41,941 nucleotides of DNA from assembly GCA_018820395.1 (NCBI GenBank), contig JAHJOG010000289.1, forward strand, positions 1 to 41,941, read 5' to 3'. The position numbers and the translations under genes were made by a program. Source of the stretch: Gammaproteobacteria bacterium (lineage in GTDB: Bacteria > Pseudomonadota > Gammaproteobacteria > Burkholderiales > Burkholderiaceae_C). This document shows, piece after piece, positions 1-8,322 of this stretch. The number at the start of each line of letters is the position of its first letter. Positions within the stretch are counted from its first letter, which is position 1. The notes beneath the pieces are model-generated. The model did no database searches. It worked only from the letters and a program-made list of their open reading frames with translations, and was not told where the DNA came from.

Positions 1-861
1 CCGCGGCTCACGCCCGTCGAGATCGTCGCGAAGATGGGGGTCTTCGACGCTCGGCAGAAGCCTTACGACTACGCCTGGCTGGCCACGGGCGACAACGTCA
101 TCGCCACCATCTGGGCCGAGCAGGTGCAGGTGACCGAGGGCGGCCGCTGGTTCATCGTCGAGTCGCTCGACACCGAACGCCGCGCAGGCGGCGGCATGCG
201 CAATGCCAACCAGGCGCAGCGCGCCAAGGACCGGCTGGCGCTGCTCAAGCGGACCTTCGACGCGGAGCAGGGCTTTCGCGTGGTGCTGCAGACCAACCGC
301 GTGCCGATCGTCGAGCTCGAAAGCAACCGCAGCGCCAAGGTGTCCACGCGCGTGCGCGACGAGCACGAATGGCATGTCGCGACCTGGCAACCCGAGCAAC
401 TGATGGCCGTGCTGGTGCGCGGCGAGCGTGGCTGGGCGCCCACCGAGGCCGACCTGCAGGCCGCCAAGGCCCGAAGCGGCGCCCCGGCTCCGGTAGAAGA
501 AGCCGCTGCGGCACCGGCGGCACCGACCTCCCCCGAGGCACAACAGGCCGCCGCGCTCGACTACCTGACCCGCCATTTCAAGGGCTACGGCTACAACGCC
601 GAGAACGTGAGCGCGCGCAACGCGGGCTACGACATCGAAGTCACCAATGCCAAGGGCGCGACCCTGCTGCGCGCGGTGGTCAAGGGCGCCTCGGCGGCAC
701 TGCCCGACGTGCACCTGAGCGAGTCGGAGCGAGCCGCGTCGTCGCACGAACCGCTCTGGCGGCTCTTCGTGGTCACCGACCCGGGCGGCGCCGCCGCACA
801 GCACACCATCTACAAGGCGTCGGAACTGGGCCAGGTCCCCGGGCTGAAGCCACAGGGGTGA
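1..861 (+). CDS. DUF3883-like domain protein, 5' end outside window
   Basis: The reading frame is open to the left edge. The first in-frame ATG is at 34, but the eleven codons before it all end in G or C like the rest of the gene and no convincing ribosome binding site precedes the ATG, so the gene probably starts upstream. Counting from that ATG, residues 1-145 are an unrecognised N-terminal region, residues 150-170 an Ala/Pro-rich linker, and residues 170-270 resemble the DUF3883 module, a Mrr-like PD-(D/E)xK nuclease-related fold. GYDIEV matches the conserved Asp region, but the usual IEVKG strand reads RAVVKG here, so the acidic residue of the E-x-K pair seems lost. It may therefore bind rather than cut nucleic acid. 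The downstream crotonase gene follows after 5 bp. Function unknown. Confidence 0.6.
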   Translation, partial: PRLTPVEIVAKMGVFDARQKPYDYAWLATGDNVIATIWAEQVQVTEGGRWFIVESLDTERRAGGGMRNANQAQRAKDRLALLKRTFDAEQGFRVVLQTNRVPIVELESNRSAKVSTRVRDEHEWHVATWQPEQLMAVLVRGERGWAPTEADLQAAKARSGAPAPVEEAAAAPAAPTSPEAQQAAALDYLTRHFKGYGYNAENVSARNAGYDIEVTNAKGATLLRAVVKGASAALPDVHLSESERAASSHEPLWRLFVVTDPGGAAAQHTIYKASELGQVPGLKPQG

Positions 862-866
862 CGCGC

Positions 867-1649
867 ATGGCCACCCAAGAAGCGGCTGGCGGCACGCCGC
901 ATTTCGAAGTCCAGGGCGCCGTGGCGCGCATCACGCTCGCGCGGCCCGCCCACCGCAACCGGCTGCACAACGAAGACCTGGCCGCGCTTATGGCGCTCTT
1001 CGAGCGCATCGACGGCGACACCTCCATCCGCGCCGTCGTGCTGGGCGCGCAGGTGCTGCCGCAACGCCCCGTCTTCAGCGCCGGCTTCAACGCCACCGAA
1101 TTCGACGATGCGCCCGGCGCGGTGAGTTTCGAGCAGGTCGTCGACGCGCTGGAACGCCTGCGCCCGGTCACCATCTGCGCGCTCAACGGCAGCGTGTACG
1201 GCGGCGCCACCGACTTCGTGCTGGCCTGCGACCTCGCTTTGGGCGCCGAAGGCATCGAAATGCGCATGCCGGCCGCCAAGCTCGGCCTGCACTATTACCC
1301 GAGCGGCCTGTCGCGCTACGTGTCGCGCCTGGGCGTGAACGTCGCCAAGCGCGCCTTCCTCACCGCCGAACCGCTCGACGCGGCCACGCTGCTGCGCGTC
1401 GGCTATCTGCAAGAACTCGTGCCCGCCGCAGACCTGCCCGCCCGCGTCGACCGGCTCGCCGAAGCTGTGTCGCAACTCGCCCCGCTGGCCGTCGAGGCGC
1501 TCAAACGCTCGCTCAATGACCTCGCGCGCGGCGAGTTCGACCTGGCGCCGCTCGATGCGCGCCAGCGCGCGAGCATGGAGAGCGAGGACTTTGCTGAAGG
1601 GCGGCGGGCGTTCGCGGAGAAGCGGGCGCCGGTCTGGAAGCGGCGCTGA
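867..1649 (+). CDS. Enoyl-CoA hydratase/isomerase (crotonase) family protein
   Basis: A 260-residue crotonase-fold protein, the usual length for the family, which acts on acyl-CoA thioesters. The ATG at 867 lies 5 bp after the preceding stop, so the two genes are probably co-transcribed. The oxyanion-hole regions are visible as FSAGFN and SVYGGATDF. In classical enoyl-CoA hydratase two glutamates activate water. Aligned by eye, the first is Asp here (GGATD in place of GGGCE) and the second is Ala (MPAAKLG in place of QPEILLG). Hydratase activity is therefore doubtful; an isomerase, hydrolase or lyase role is equally possible. Family membership is secure, the specific reaction is not. Confidence 0.85.
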   Translation: MATQEAAGGTPHFEVQGAVARITLARPAHRNRLHNEDLAALMALFERIDGDTSIRAVVLGAQVLPQRPVFSAGFNATEFDDAPGAVSFEQVVDALERLRPVTICALNGSVYGGATDFVLACDLALGAEGIEMRMPAAKLGLHYYPSGLSRYVSRLGVNVAKRAFLTAEPLDAATLLRVGYLQELVPAADLPARVDRLAEAVSQLAPLAVEALKRSLNDLARGEFDLAPLDARQRASMESEDFAEGRRAFAEKRAPVWKRR

Positions 1650-1665
1650 GGCCGACGCCAAGTCG

Positions 1666-3141
1666 CTAGGGACTTTTGGGCGGAGCGACCCCATCGCCCA
1701 ACCCGGCCTGCTGCTGCAGCCGCGCCAGCAACTCAGTGGTCGGATACCCGTCCGCCGGGATCCCCACGCTGCGCTGGTACTGCCGCACGCCGGCGCGGGT
1801 GGCCGGGCCCATCACGCCGTCGGGTTCGCCGGCTGCGAAGCCGCGCTGGTTCAGCGCGGTCTGCAAGTCGACGATCTGGCTGCGGGTGAGCATCTGGAGG
1901 TCGCGCGGCCAGGGCGTGAGCACGCCGGGGCCGTCGTTGAGGCGCTGGGCGAGCAAGCCGACGGCGAGCGCGTAGCTGGTGGAATTGTTGTAGCGCAGGA
2001 TCGCGCGGAAGTTCGGGCCGACCAGGAAGGCCGGGCCGCGTGCGCCGGCCGGCAGCAGCACGGAGGCTTCGGGGAGTGCGGGCAAGAGCTGGCCGTCGAC
2101 GCCGCGCACGCCTTCGGTGGCCCATTGTTCGCTCGACTGGCGCAGCGCCGGTTCGGCGCGTGCGTAGTCGAAGCCGGGCGGCAGTTGCACCTCGACGCCC
2201 CAGGGTTGCCCGGCGCGCCAGCCCGACTGGGCGAGGAAGTTGGCGGTCGACGCGGTGACGTCGGCCATGCTGCCCCAGATGTCGCGCCGGCCGTCGTTGT
2301 CGGCGTCGACCGCGTAGGCCAGGAAGTTGGTCGGCAAGAACTGGGTCTGGCCCATCGCTCCGGCCCAGGAGCCGATCATGTGTTAGCGATCGATGTCGCC
2401 GTTGTCGATGATCTTCAATGCGGCCAACAGTTGTTCGCGCGCCCAGGTTTCGCGCCGGCCGTCGAAGCCGAGCGTGGCGAGCGCGTCGATGGTCGGCGTG
2501 CTGCCGTAGTTGCTGCCGTAGTTGCTTTCGATGCCCCAGATCGCGATCAGGATCGACGCCGGCACGCCGTAGCGCGCGGCCGCGGCATCCACGTCGCTGC
2601 CGATCTCGAAGCGCCTTTCTTTGCCGAGCGCGATGCGCCGTGGGGTCACGGCGCCGTCGAGGTAGTCCCAGACGGCGCGCGTGAATTCCGGTTGAGCGCG
2701 GTCGAGTTCGACCACGCGCGGCAAATAGCTGGCGCCATCGAGCGCACCCTGCAGCGTGGATTCGCGGATGCCGGCCTGGCGCGCGGTGTTGCGGAAGGCA
2801 TCGATCCAGCCGGCGAAGCGCTGCATGCGCGCAGCGATCTCGTCGGTGGCGGACAGAGGCGCTGCAGGCGTCGCAAGCGATGGAGAAGCGTTCGCGCCAC
2901 CGAGCGTCGGCGCGCCGGGGGCGGGAGCGGTCGGGGTGGCGGCTGCAGATAGAGAGCCGGGAGTTGCCGGGACGGAGGGCCCCGAAGAGCGTTGCGCCGT
3001 CGCAGTGCTCGATGGCGAAGACGCCGCGGGCGGTGCCGAAGCGCACCCGGCCAGCATCAGGCCTGCGAGGGCGCAGGTGGCAATTTCACGAGCAGGAAAG
3101 GTGAGCGAAGAGATGAGCGTGGGAGAGCCGTTTCGTTGCAT
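1666..3141 (-). pseudogene. MltB-type lytic murein transglycosylase lipoprotein, interrupted by an in-frame stop
   Basis: Two ORFs in one frame (2383-3141 and 1666-2379) together make a normal family-103 lytic transglycosylase of about 490 codons, which cleaves peptidoglycan to 1,6-anhydromuropeptides in the periplasm. The N-terminal part has a lipoprotein signal with lipobox LAGC, a Ser/Ala/Pro linker, and the catalytic Glu motif GIESNYG. The C-terminal part begins with GSWAGAMGQTQF, a family signature, and ends in a peptidoglycan-binding domain (DGVMGPATRAGVRQYQ). A TAA at 2383-2385 separates them, one codon before an ATG at 2379. It lies 43 bp downstream of the VWA gene, same strand. The lesion splits the catalytic domain, so the product is probably inactive unless the stop is a sequencing error or is read through. 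Confidence 0.85.
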
Positions 3142-3184
3142 CCTCCCATTCTCTCCCTCTGAAAAAGACGCCGGTCCGGCAGGC

Positions 3185-4225
3185 TCAAAGAATCCGGTTG
3201 AACCAGAACAGCGACAGGCCCGCCGACAGCAGCGCCAGAAGCGCCGCGCCCATGGCGAAGAGCGCTGAGATCTCGGTTTCCTTTTTCTCGACCGTGAGCC
3301 GCGAGCTGAGCGTGTTGTAGACCTTGGTGAGGTCGGCCGCGGTGCCGGCGTAGAAGTATTCGGCCTGCGTCTTGTTGGCGATGGCCTTCAAGGTGTCTTC
3401 GTCGAGCCGCACCCGCATCGACCAACCCTCGAAGCCGATGGTCTCGCCGTCGACCGTGCCGACACCGACCGTGTAGACGCGCACGCCGCGGTCGGCCGCG
3501 ACTTTGGCGGCATCGAGCGGGTCGACGCCGGTGGTGCGCTGGCCGTCTGTCAGCATGATGATCGCGGCCGAGGTGTACGAGCCGGGCGCCACGGGCGTGA
3601 ACTCCTTCTGCGGCGCCTTGCCGGCCTGCTCGATGGGCACTCCGCGCTGCCGGCTGGGCGGCGCGAAATCCGAAAGCTCGATGCCGGCATTGGGGAACAG
3701 GGTCGCCAGTGACACCACGATCGCGTTGCCCGTGGCCGTCGCGCGCTGCAACTGGAAGGCATCGATCGCGGTCACGAGCTCTTCACGGTTGGTGGTCGGC
3801 TGCTGCGCGACCTGCGCACTGCCGGCAAAGGCGACGATGCCGACCTTGACGTGGCGGGGCAGGTCTTTCAGGAAGCTCTTGGCCGCTTCCTGCGCGGCGA
3901 CGAGCCGGTTGGGCAACACATCGGCCGCGCGCATGCTGCCCGAAACGTCCATGGCCAGGATGATGGTCTGCTGGTTTGACGGCAGCACCACGACGGCCAT
4001 GGGCCGTGCGGCCGCGATCAGCATCGCGACCATCGCAAGCAGGAACAAGAGCGGTGGAATGTGACGCCGCACGCTCTGCCCGGCGCCCATCGCTTCGCGG
4101 ACGATCGACAGGCTGGCGTAGCGCAGCGCGAGCTTCTTCTTGCGCCGCAGCAGCCACACGTACAACAGGATCAACGCCGGCACTGCAAGCAGAAGCCAGA
4201 GGAATTGGGGCCAGAGGAAGGTCAT
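3185..4225 (-). CDS. VWA domain membrane protein (BatA/BatB-like)
   Basis: A 346-residue inner-membrane protein with a von Willebrand A domain. Hydrophobic segments lie near residues 8-26 and 57-74 and at the C-terminus, the arrangement of aerotolerance Bat-type proteins, which puts the VWA domain in the periplasm. The metal-binding MIDAS motif DVSGS is at 93-97, and a later TDGQRTTG supplies the expected Asp. The ATG overlaps the stop of the DUF58 gene by 4 bp, which indicates translational coupling. MoxR-DUF58-VWA is a known module in which the AAA+ ATPase is thought to remodel or load VWA partners. The client is not known. The next gene downstream is a peptidoglycan lytic enzyme. Confidence 0.9.
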   Translation of the reverse strand: MTFLWPQFLWLLLAVPALILLYVWLLRRKKKLALRYASLSIVREAMGAGQSVRRHIPPLLFLLAMVAMLIAAARPMAVVVLPSNQQTIILAMDVSGSMRAADVLPNRLVAAQEAAKSFLKDLPRHVKVGIVAFAGSAQVAQQPTTNREELVTAIDAFQLQRATATGNAIVVSLATLFPNAGIELSDFAPPSRQRGVPIEQAGKAPQKEFTPVAPGSYTSAAIIMLTDGQRTTGVDPLDAAKVAADRGVRVYTVGVGTVDGETIGFEGWSMRVRLDEDTLKAIANKTQAEYFYAGTAADLTKVYNTLSSRLTVEKKETEISALFAMGAALLALLSAGLSLFWFNRIL

Positions 4226-5217
4226 GCTGCCACCGCCTTGGGGTTGGACGAACCGGTGCGCACACGGCGCTTGCGCATGTCGGCGAAGCGGACGATCGCC
4301 TCGGTCAGGTCGTCCTGGGTGGAAAGTTCGAGGGCGTCGACGCCGATCTTGGCGAGCGCCTGGCGCAAGGCCGCCTCGCGCTCGGCCGCGACGCGTGCGA
4401 AGCGCTTGCGAAAGCCGGCGTCGTGCGTGTCGACCCAGAGTTGCTCGCCGGTTTCAGCGTCGACCAGCGGCACCAGGCCGAGGTCGGGGATCTGCTGCTC
4501 GAGCGGGTCGAAGAGGCGCACCGCCACCACCTCATGGCGCTGCACGAGCTGCGCCAGCGGGCGTTCCCAGCCGGGCTCGGTCAGGAAATCGGACACCACG
4601 AAAACGGTCGAGCGGCGTTTCATGAGCACGGCGGCCGATTGCAGCAGGTCGGCCAGGCGCGTCATGCCCTTTTGTTTGCGCGCCGCCGTGTCGGCGCGCT
4701 TCTGCATGGCATGCAGAAGGTGCAGCACATGGCGCCGCCCGGTGCGCGGCGGGATCACGGCCTCGACGCCGTTGCCATACACCAATGCACCCACGCGGTT
4801 GCCATGCCGGGTCAACAGGCGTGCCACCACGCCGACAAAGCCGGTGGAGATCTCGCGCTTGGCCTTGAGACCGGACCCGAAGTCGACCGAGCGGCTCAGG
4901 TCGAGCACGAACCAGGCGGCCATCTCGCGGTCTTCGGTGAACACGCGCACGTAGGGCGTCTGCAGGCGCGCGGTGACGTTCCAGTCGATGTGGCGCACGT
5001 CGTCATGGTGCTGGTATTCGCGCAGGTCGGCGAGGTCGAGGCCGGTGCCGCGCATCAGGGTGCGGTAGTCGCCCTGCAGCAGGCCGTCCAGGCGGCGGAT
5101 CACGGTCCATTCGAGTCGGCGCAGCGCGCGCTCGACGCCTTCGGCCGCGGACTCGGCGGCCGCGAGCTTTTCTTCGTTGGCCGCCTTGGCGCGGCTGCTA
5201 GGCCACCAGCTTTTCAT
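4222..5217 (-). CDS. DUF58 domain-containing protein
   Basis: A 331-residue soluble DUF58 protein. The family signature lies in the first 90 residues: GTGLDLADLREYQHHDD followed by DIDWNVTARL. The rest has a VWA-like fold (FVLDLSRSVDF, then VFVVSDFL). The function is not biochemically settled; it almost always accompanies MoxR ATPases. The ATG at 5217 overlaps the end of the moxR gene by 20 bp and the stop overlaps the VWA gene by 4 bp, so all three are one transcription unit. Confidence 0.9.
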   Translation of the reverse strand: MKSWWPSSRAKAANEEKLAAAESAAEGVERALRRLEWTVIRRLDGLLQGDYRTLMRGTGLDLADLREYQHHDDVRHIDWNVTARLQTPYVRVFTEDREMAAWFVLDLSRSVDFGSGLKAKREISTGFVGVVARLLTRHGNRVGALVYGNGVEAVIPPRTGRRHVLHLLHAMQKRADTAARKQKGMTRLADLLQSAAVLMKRRSTVFVVSDFLTEPGWERPLAQLVQRHEVVAVRLFDPLEQQIPDLGLVPLVDAETGEQLWVDTHDAGFRKRFARVAAEREAALRQALAKIGVDALELSTQDDLTEAIVRFADMRKRRVRTGSSNPKAVAA

Positions 5218-6208
5218 GTTCGAGCGGCTTGGCGGGCGCCGGGACGGCCCGCATGATCTTGTCGATCAGGCTGTCGGGCGTGAGGCCTTCCGACAGGCCT
5301 TCGTAGGACAGCGTCACGCGGTGGCGGAGCACGTCCGGCACCAGGGCCGTCATGTCCTCGGGCAGCGCATACATGCGCCCGCGCAGCAGCGCCAGGGCGC
5401 GCGCGCCTTCGGTGAGGTTGATGGTGGCGCGCGGGCTGGCGCCGAAGGTGATGAAGCGGCGCATGTCCTTCAGGCCGTGCTTCTCGGGCGTGCGAGTGGC
5501 CGACACGAGTCTGACCGCGTACTGGATGAGCGACGGGTCGATGTACACGCGGCGGCATTCGGCCTGCAGGGCGGCCAGTTGATCGGTCGAGGCAACGGGG
5601 CTGGCGGAGGTCGGCTCGCCGATCACGCGTTCGACGATGACGAACTCTTCTTCATCGGTCGGATAGTCCACCAGCACTTTCATCATGAAGCGGTCGACCT
5701 GCGCTTCGGGCAGCGGGTAGGTGCCTTCGGTCTCGATGGGGTTCTGCGTCGCCATGACGAGGAAGGGGCGCGGCACCTTGTGCGTTTCGCCCGCGATGGT
5801 GACCTGCCGCTCCTGCATGACTTCGAGCAGCGCGCTCTGCACCTTGGCCGGAGCGCGGTTGATTTCGTCGGCCAAGAGCAGGTTGGCGAAGACAGGGCCG
5901 AGCGACGTCGTGAAGTCGCCGGTCTTCTGGTTGTAGATGCGCGTGCCGACCAGGTCCGACGGCACCAGGTCGGGGGTGAACTGGATGCGCTTGAAGTTGC
6001 CGCGCACGGCGTCGGCCAGCGTCTTCACGGTCAGGGTCTTGGCCAGGCCGGGCACGCCTTCCACGAGCAAATGGCCGCCTGCGAGCACGGCGACCATCAC
6101 GCGTTCGAGGAACCGGTCCTGGCCCACGACGACGCGCTTGACCTCGTAGAGGATCTGTTCCATCAACTCGGCGGTCCCGGCGGAAGTGGTTTGGGCTTCA
6201 GTGCTCAT
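5198..6208 (-). CDS. MoxR family AAA+ ATPase
   Basis: A 336-residue AAA+ ATPase of the MoxR class, chaperone-like ATPases involved in maturation of protein complexes and in envelope stress. Walker A is GVPGLAKT at residues 51-58 and Walker B is LLADEINRAP near 111-120. TQNPIETEGTYPLPEAQ is the sensor/arginine region typical of MoxR. The frame stays open upstream to 6313, but the extra 35 residues are Arg/Pro-rich and unlike the family, so I take the ATG at 6208. It starts 40 bp after the end of the S1C protease gene and overlaps the DUF58 gene by 20 bp. Confidence 0.92.
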   Translation of the reverse strand: MSTEAQTTSAGTAELMEQILYEVKRVVVGQDRFLERVMVAVLAGGHLLVEGVPGLAKTLTVKTLADAVRGNFKRIQFTPDLVPSDLVGTRIYNQKTGDFTTSLGPVFANLLLADEINRAPAKVQSALLEVMQERQVTIAGETHKVPRPFLVMATQNPIETEGTYPLPEAQVDRFMMKVLVDYPTDEEEFVIVERVIGEPTSASPVASTDQLAALQAECRRVYIDPSLIQYAVRLVSATRTPEKHGLKDMRRFITFGASPRATINLTEGARALALLRGRMYALPEDMTALVPDVLRHRVTLSYEGLSEGLTPDSLIDKIMRAVPAPAKPLEHEKLVA

Positions 6209-6248
6209 GCGAATGCTTTCGGTGTCTCGGTCGATGCAAAGAAAGAGA

Positions 6249-7250
6249 TCAGAAGGGCGGCGATCCGACGGCCGAGGCCGCGTTTTCGATGGGCACTGCA
6301 AATCCAATGCCAATGAAGGTCCGCTGCTGCGTCGGGTTCAGGATGGCGGTGACGATGCCGAGCACCTCGCCGTCCATGTTGACCAGCGGCCCGCCGGAAT
6401 TGCCCGGGTTGGCGGCAGCGTCGAACTGGATCAGATTGCCCAGCTCTTGCTTGCCTTCCGGCGAGCGGAACGAGCGCTTGAGGCCCGACACCACCCCAGC
6501 CGACACCGAGGGGCCGATGCCGAAAGGAAAGCCGACGGCGGCCACCTGGTCGCCCGGCTGCAGGTCGGCCGTGGAACGCATCGTGGCGGGAATCAGATCG
6601 TCCGGAAGCTTCTGCGCCTGCAGCACGGCCAGGTCGTTTTCGGGCTGCACGCCGGTGATGACGGCATCGGCTTCGAGCCCGTCCGCGAAGGTCACCTTGA
6701 TCCGGTCGGAACCGGCGACCACATGGAAATTGGTGAGGATCACGCCCTTGTCGACGATCACCACGCCGGTGCCCACGCCGCGCTCTTCTTCGCCGGCCGG
6801 CGGCTCCGCCTCGGGCGGCTTTCCCTTGGCCATGTTGCGACCGCGCTTCAGGGTCTTGACCTCGGGGGTCTTCTTTTCTTCGCCGTAGCTCACCACCCGC
6901 ACCACCGATGGGCGCACGATGGCAGCGGCCTTGGCGGCGGGCGAGGGCAGGGTGGTCGACTGCAACGTGCGCACCACGGCAGCGTCGATGTCCTTCTGCG
7001 TGAGCTGTTGCGCCGGGCCGCGCGGCAAGAGGTAGGCGCCTGCACCGCCCATGGCGACCACCAGGGCCAGCAACAATCCGAAACTCTTGCGACCGGGTTG
7101 CCAGCGTTCGCGGTGGTCCGCAGGCGCGAAGCCAACCGGGGCTCCAATGTCGGCGTCGTTCGGGTCGGCACCGGCGGCACCGGGCGTCGACGAGCCGTCG
7201 GCCTGCTCGGGCGCGCGGGGCGAACGGCTATAGAAGGCGGGCCTGCGCAT
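6249..7250 (-). CDS. Membrane-anchored trypsin-like serine protease (S1C family), without PDZ domain
   Basis: A 333-residue HtrA/Deg-type protease. Residues 1-55 are a Pro/Ala-rich, charged tail, 57-75 a single membrane anchor, and about 105-325 the chymotrypsin-fold domain. The catalytic triad is His176 (LTNFHVVAG), Asp206 (ENDLAVLQ) and Ser285 (GNSGGPL). The protein ends 8 residues after the last protease strand, so the PDZ domain found in DegP, DegQ and DegS is absent. The ATG at 7250 was chosen because the upstream open frame runs antisense through tatD. It is the first gene of the apparent protease-MoxR-DUF58-VWA-transglycosylase unit and is divergent from tatD. An envelope quality-control role is inferred. 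Confidence 0.9.
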   Translation of the reverse strand: MRRPAFYSRSPRAPEQADGSSTPGAAGADPNDADIGAPVGFAPADHRERWQPGRKSFGLLLALVVAMGGAGAYLLPRGPAQQLTQKDIDAAVVRTLQSTTLPSPAAKAAAIVRPSVVRVVSYGEEKKTPEVKTLKRGRNMAKGKPPEAEPPAGEEERGVGTGVVIVDKGVILTNFHVVAGSDRIKVTFADGLEADAVITGVQPENDLAVLQAQKLPDDLIPATMRSTADLQPGDQVAAVGFPFGIGPSVSAGVVSGLKRSFRSPEGKQELGNLIQFDAAANPGNSGGPLVNMDGEVLGIVTAILNPTQQRTFIGIGFAVPIENAASAVGSPPF

Positions 7251-7340
7251 CGGTGACCTCCAACAAAAAAGTCGACGCATTGACGCTGGCACGGTAGCAC
7301 GCTTTTCTTCGACTTGCATCCGTTCGGGCATCATCCCCCA

Positions 7341-8201
7341 ATGGCTGCTTTCATCGATACGCACTGCCATCTCGACGCTGCGGAGTTCGGTGACGAGATC
7401 GGCGCCGTCCGCGCCCGGGCCGCCGCGCGTGGGGTCGGGCTTTGCGTCATCCCGGCCGTCGGCGTGGCCAACTTCGGCGCGGTGCGCGACCTGGCCTATG
7501 CAGGCGGCGATGCCTACGCGCTCGGCATCCATCCGCTGTGCACGGGAACGGCGGCTGACGGCGACCTGACCGAGCTCGACGAGGAGCTGCAGCGGCGGCG
7601 CGACGACCCGCGCTTGGTGGCGGTCGGTGAGATCGGCCTGGACTTCTTCGTGAAAGACCTGGACCCCGCTCGGCAAGCGCATTTCTTTCACACCCAGTTG
7701 CAACTGGCACGAAAGTACCAACTCCCTGTGATCGTGCACGTGCGGCGGTCGGTCGATCAGGTGCTCAAGCATCTGAGACAAACCGCGGCGGGCGAGCCTT
7801 GGCACGGCATCGCGCATGCATTCAACGGGAGCGAACAGCAGGCGCTCGCGACCATCGACTGCGGCCTGCGGTTGGGCTTCGGCGGCGCGCTGACCTTCGA
7901 GCGCGCGCTGCAACTGCGCCGGCTCGCCGCCACGTTGCCGCTGTCGTCGATCGTGCTCGAGACCGACTCGCCGGACATTCAGCCCCAGTGGATCTATCGC
8001 ACGCAGGCCGAGCGATCCGCAGGCGACCCTCAGGGACGCAACGAGCCGGGTGAGCTGCCGCGCATCGCGGGCGTGCTGGCCGGCCTGCGCGGCATGGCGA
8101 TCGAAGAACTCGCCGCCGCGACGACTTCCAATGCGATCGAGGCGCTGCCTCGTCTGTCCGCTCTGATCGGCGTGTCGGCAAACAGCCCGCAAGAGACGTA
8201 G
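7341..8201 (+). CDS. TatD family metal-dependent hydrolase (DNase-like)
   Basis: A 286-residue TIM-barrel amidohydrolase of the TatD family, metal-dependent nucleases implicated in DNA repair and turnover. Expected metal ligands are visible: DTHCHLD at the N-terminus, GEIGLDFF, VIVHVRR, HAFNGS, and LETDSPD near the end. Length is typical (about 260-290). A TTG at 7314 extends the frame, but the ATG at 7341 begins exactly where the family begins (MAAFIDTHCHLD). It is divergent from the protease gene with a 90-bp spacer. The physiological substrate is not shown by the sequence. Confidence 0.92.
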   Translation: MAAFIDTHCHLDAAEFGDEIGAVRARAAARGVGLCVIPAVGVANFGAVRDLAYAGGDAYALGIHPLCTGTAADGDLTELDEELQRRRDDPRLVAVGEIGLDFFVKDLDPARQAHFFHTQLQLARKYQLPVIVHVRRSVDQVLKHLRQTAAGEPWHGIAHAFNGSEQQALATIDCGLRLGFGGALTFERALQLRRLAATLPLSSIVLETDSPDIQPQWIYRTQAERSAGDPQGRNEPGELPRIAGVLAGLRGMAIEELAAATTSNAIEALPRLSALIGVSANSPQET

Positions 8202-8283
8202 GCCGACGCGCCGACTTGCTCTGCCGCCACGTATCGCGAGTGAATCGATGTCATCCTCAGTTCATGGCATGCGTTGCATGTCG

Positions 8284-8299
8284 GTGACGAATTCGTCAC
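8284..8299. promoter_or_regulatory. 16-bp perfect palindrome in the leader of a small exported protein gene
   Basis: GTGACGAATTCGTCAC is perfectly self-complementary. It lies 24 bp before the ATG at 8323 and just upstream of the AAGGAG ribosome binding site at 8311-8316. It could be an operator for a dimeric regulator or a short leader hairpin. No recognised regulator consensus was matched. Confidence 0.4.
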
Positions 8300-8322
8300 T
8301 CCGTTCATCCAAGGAGTACACC

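Noticed and set aside
7251..8192. 314-residue N-terminal extension of the S1C protease
   Set aside because: It runs antisense through tatD; the ATG at 7250 gives a sensible anchored protease.
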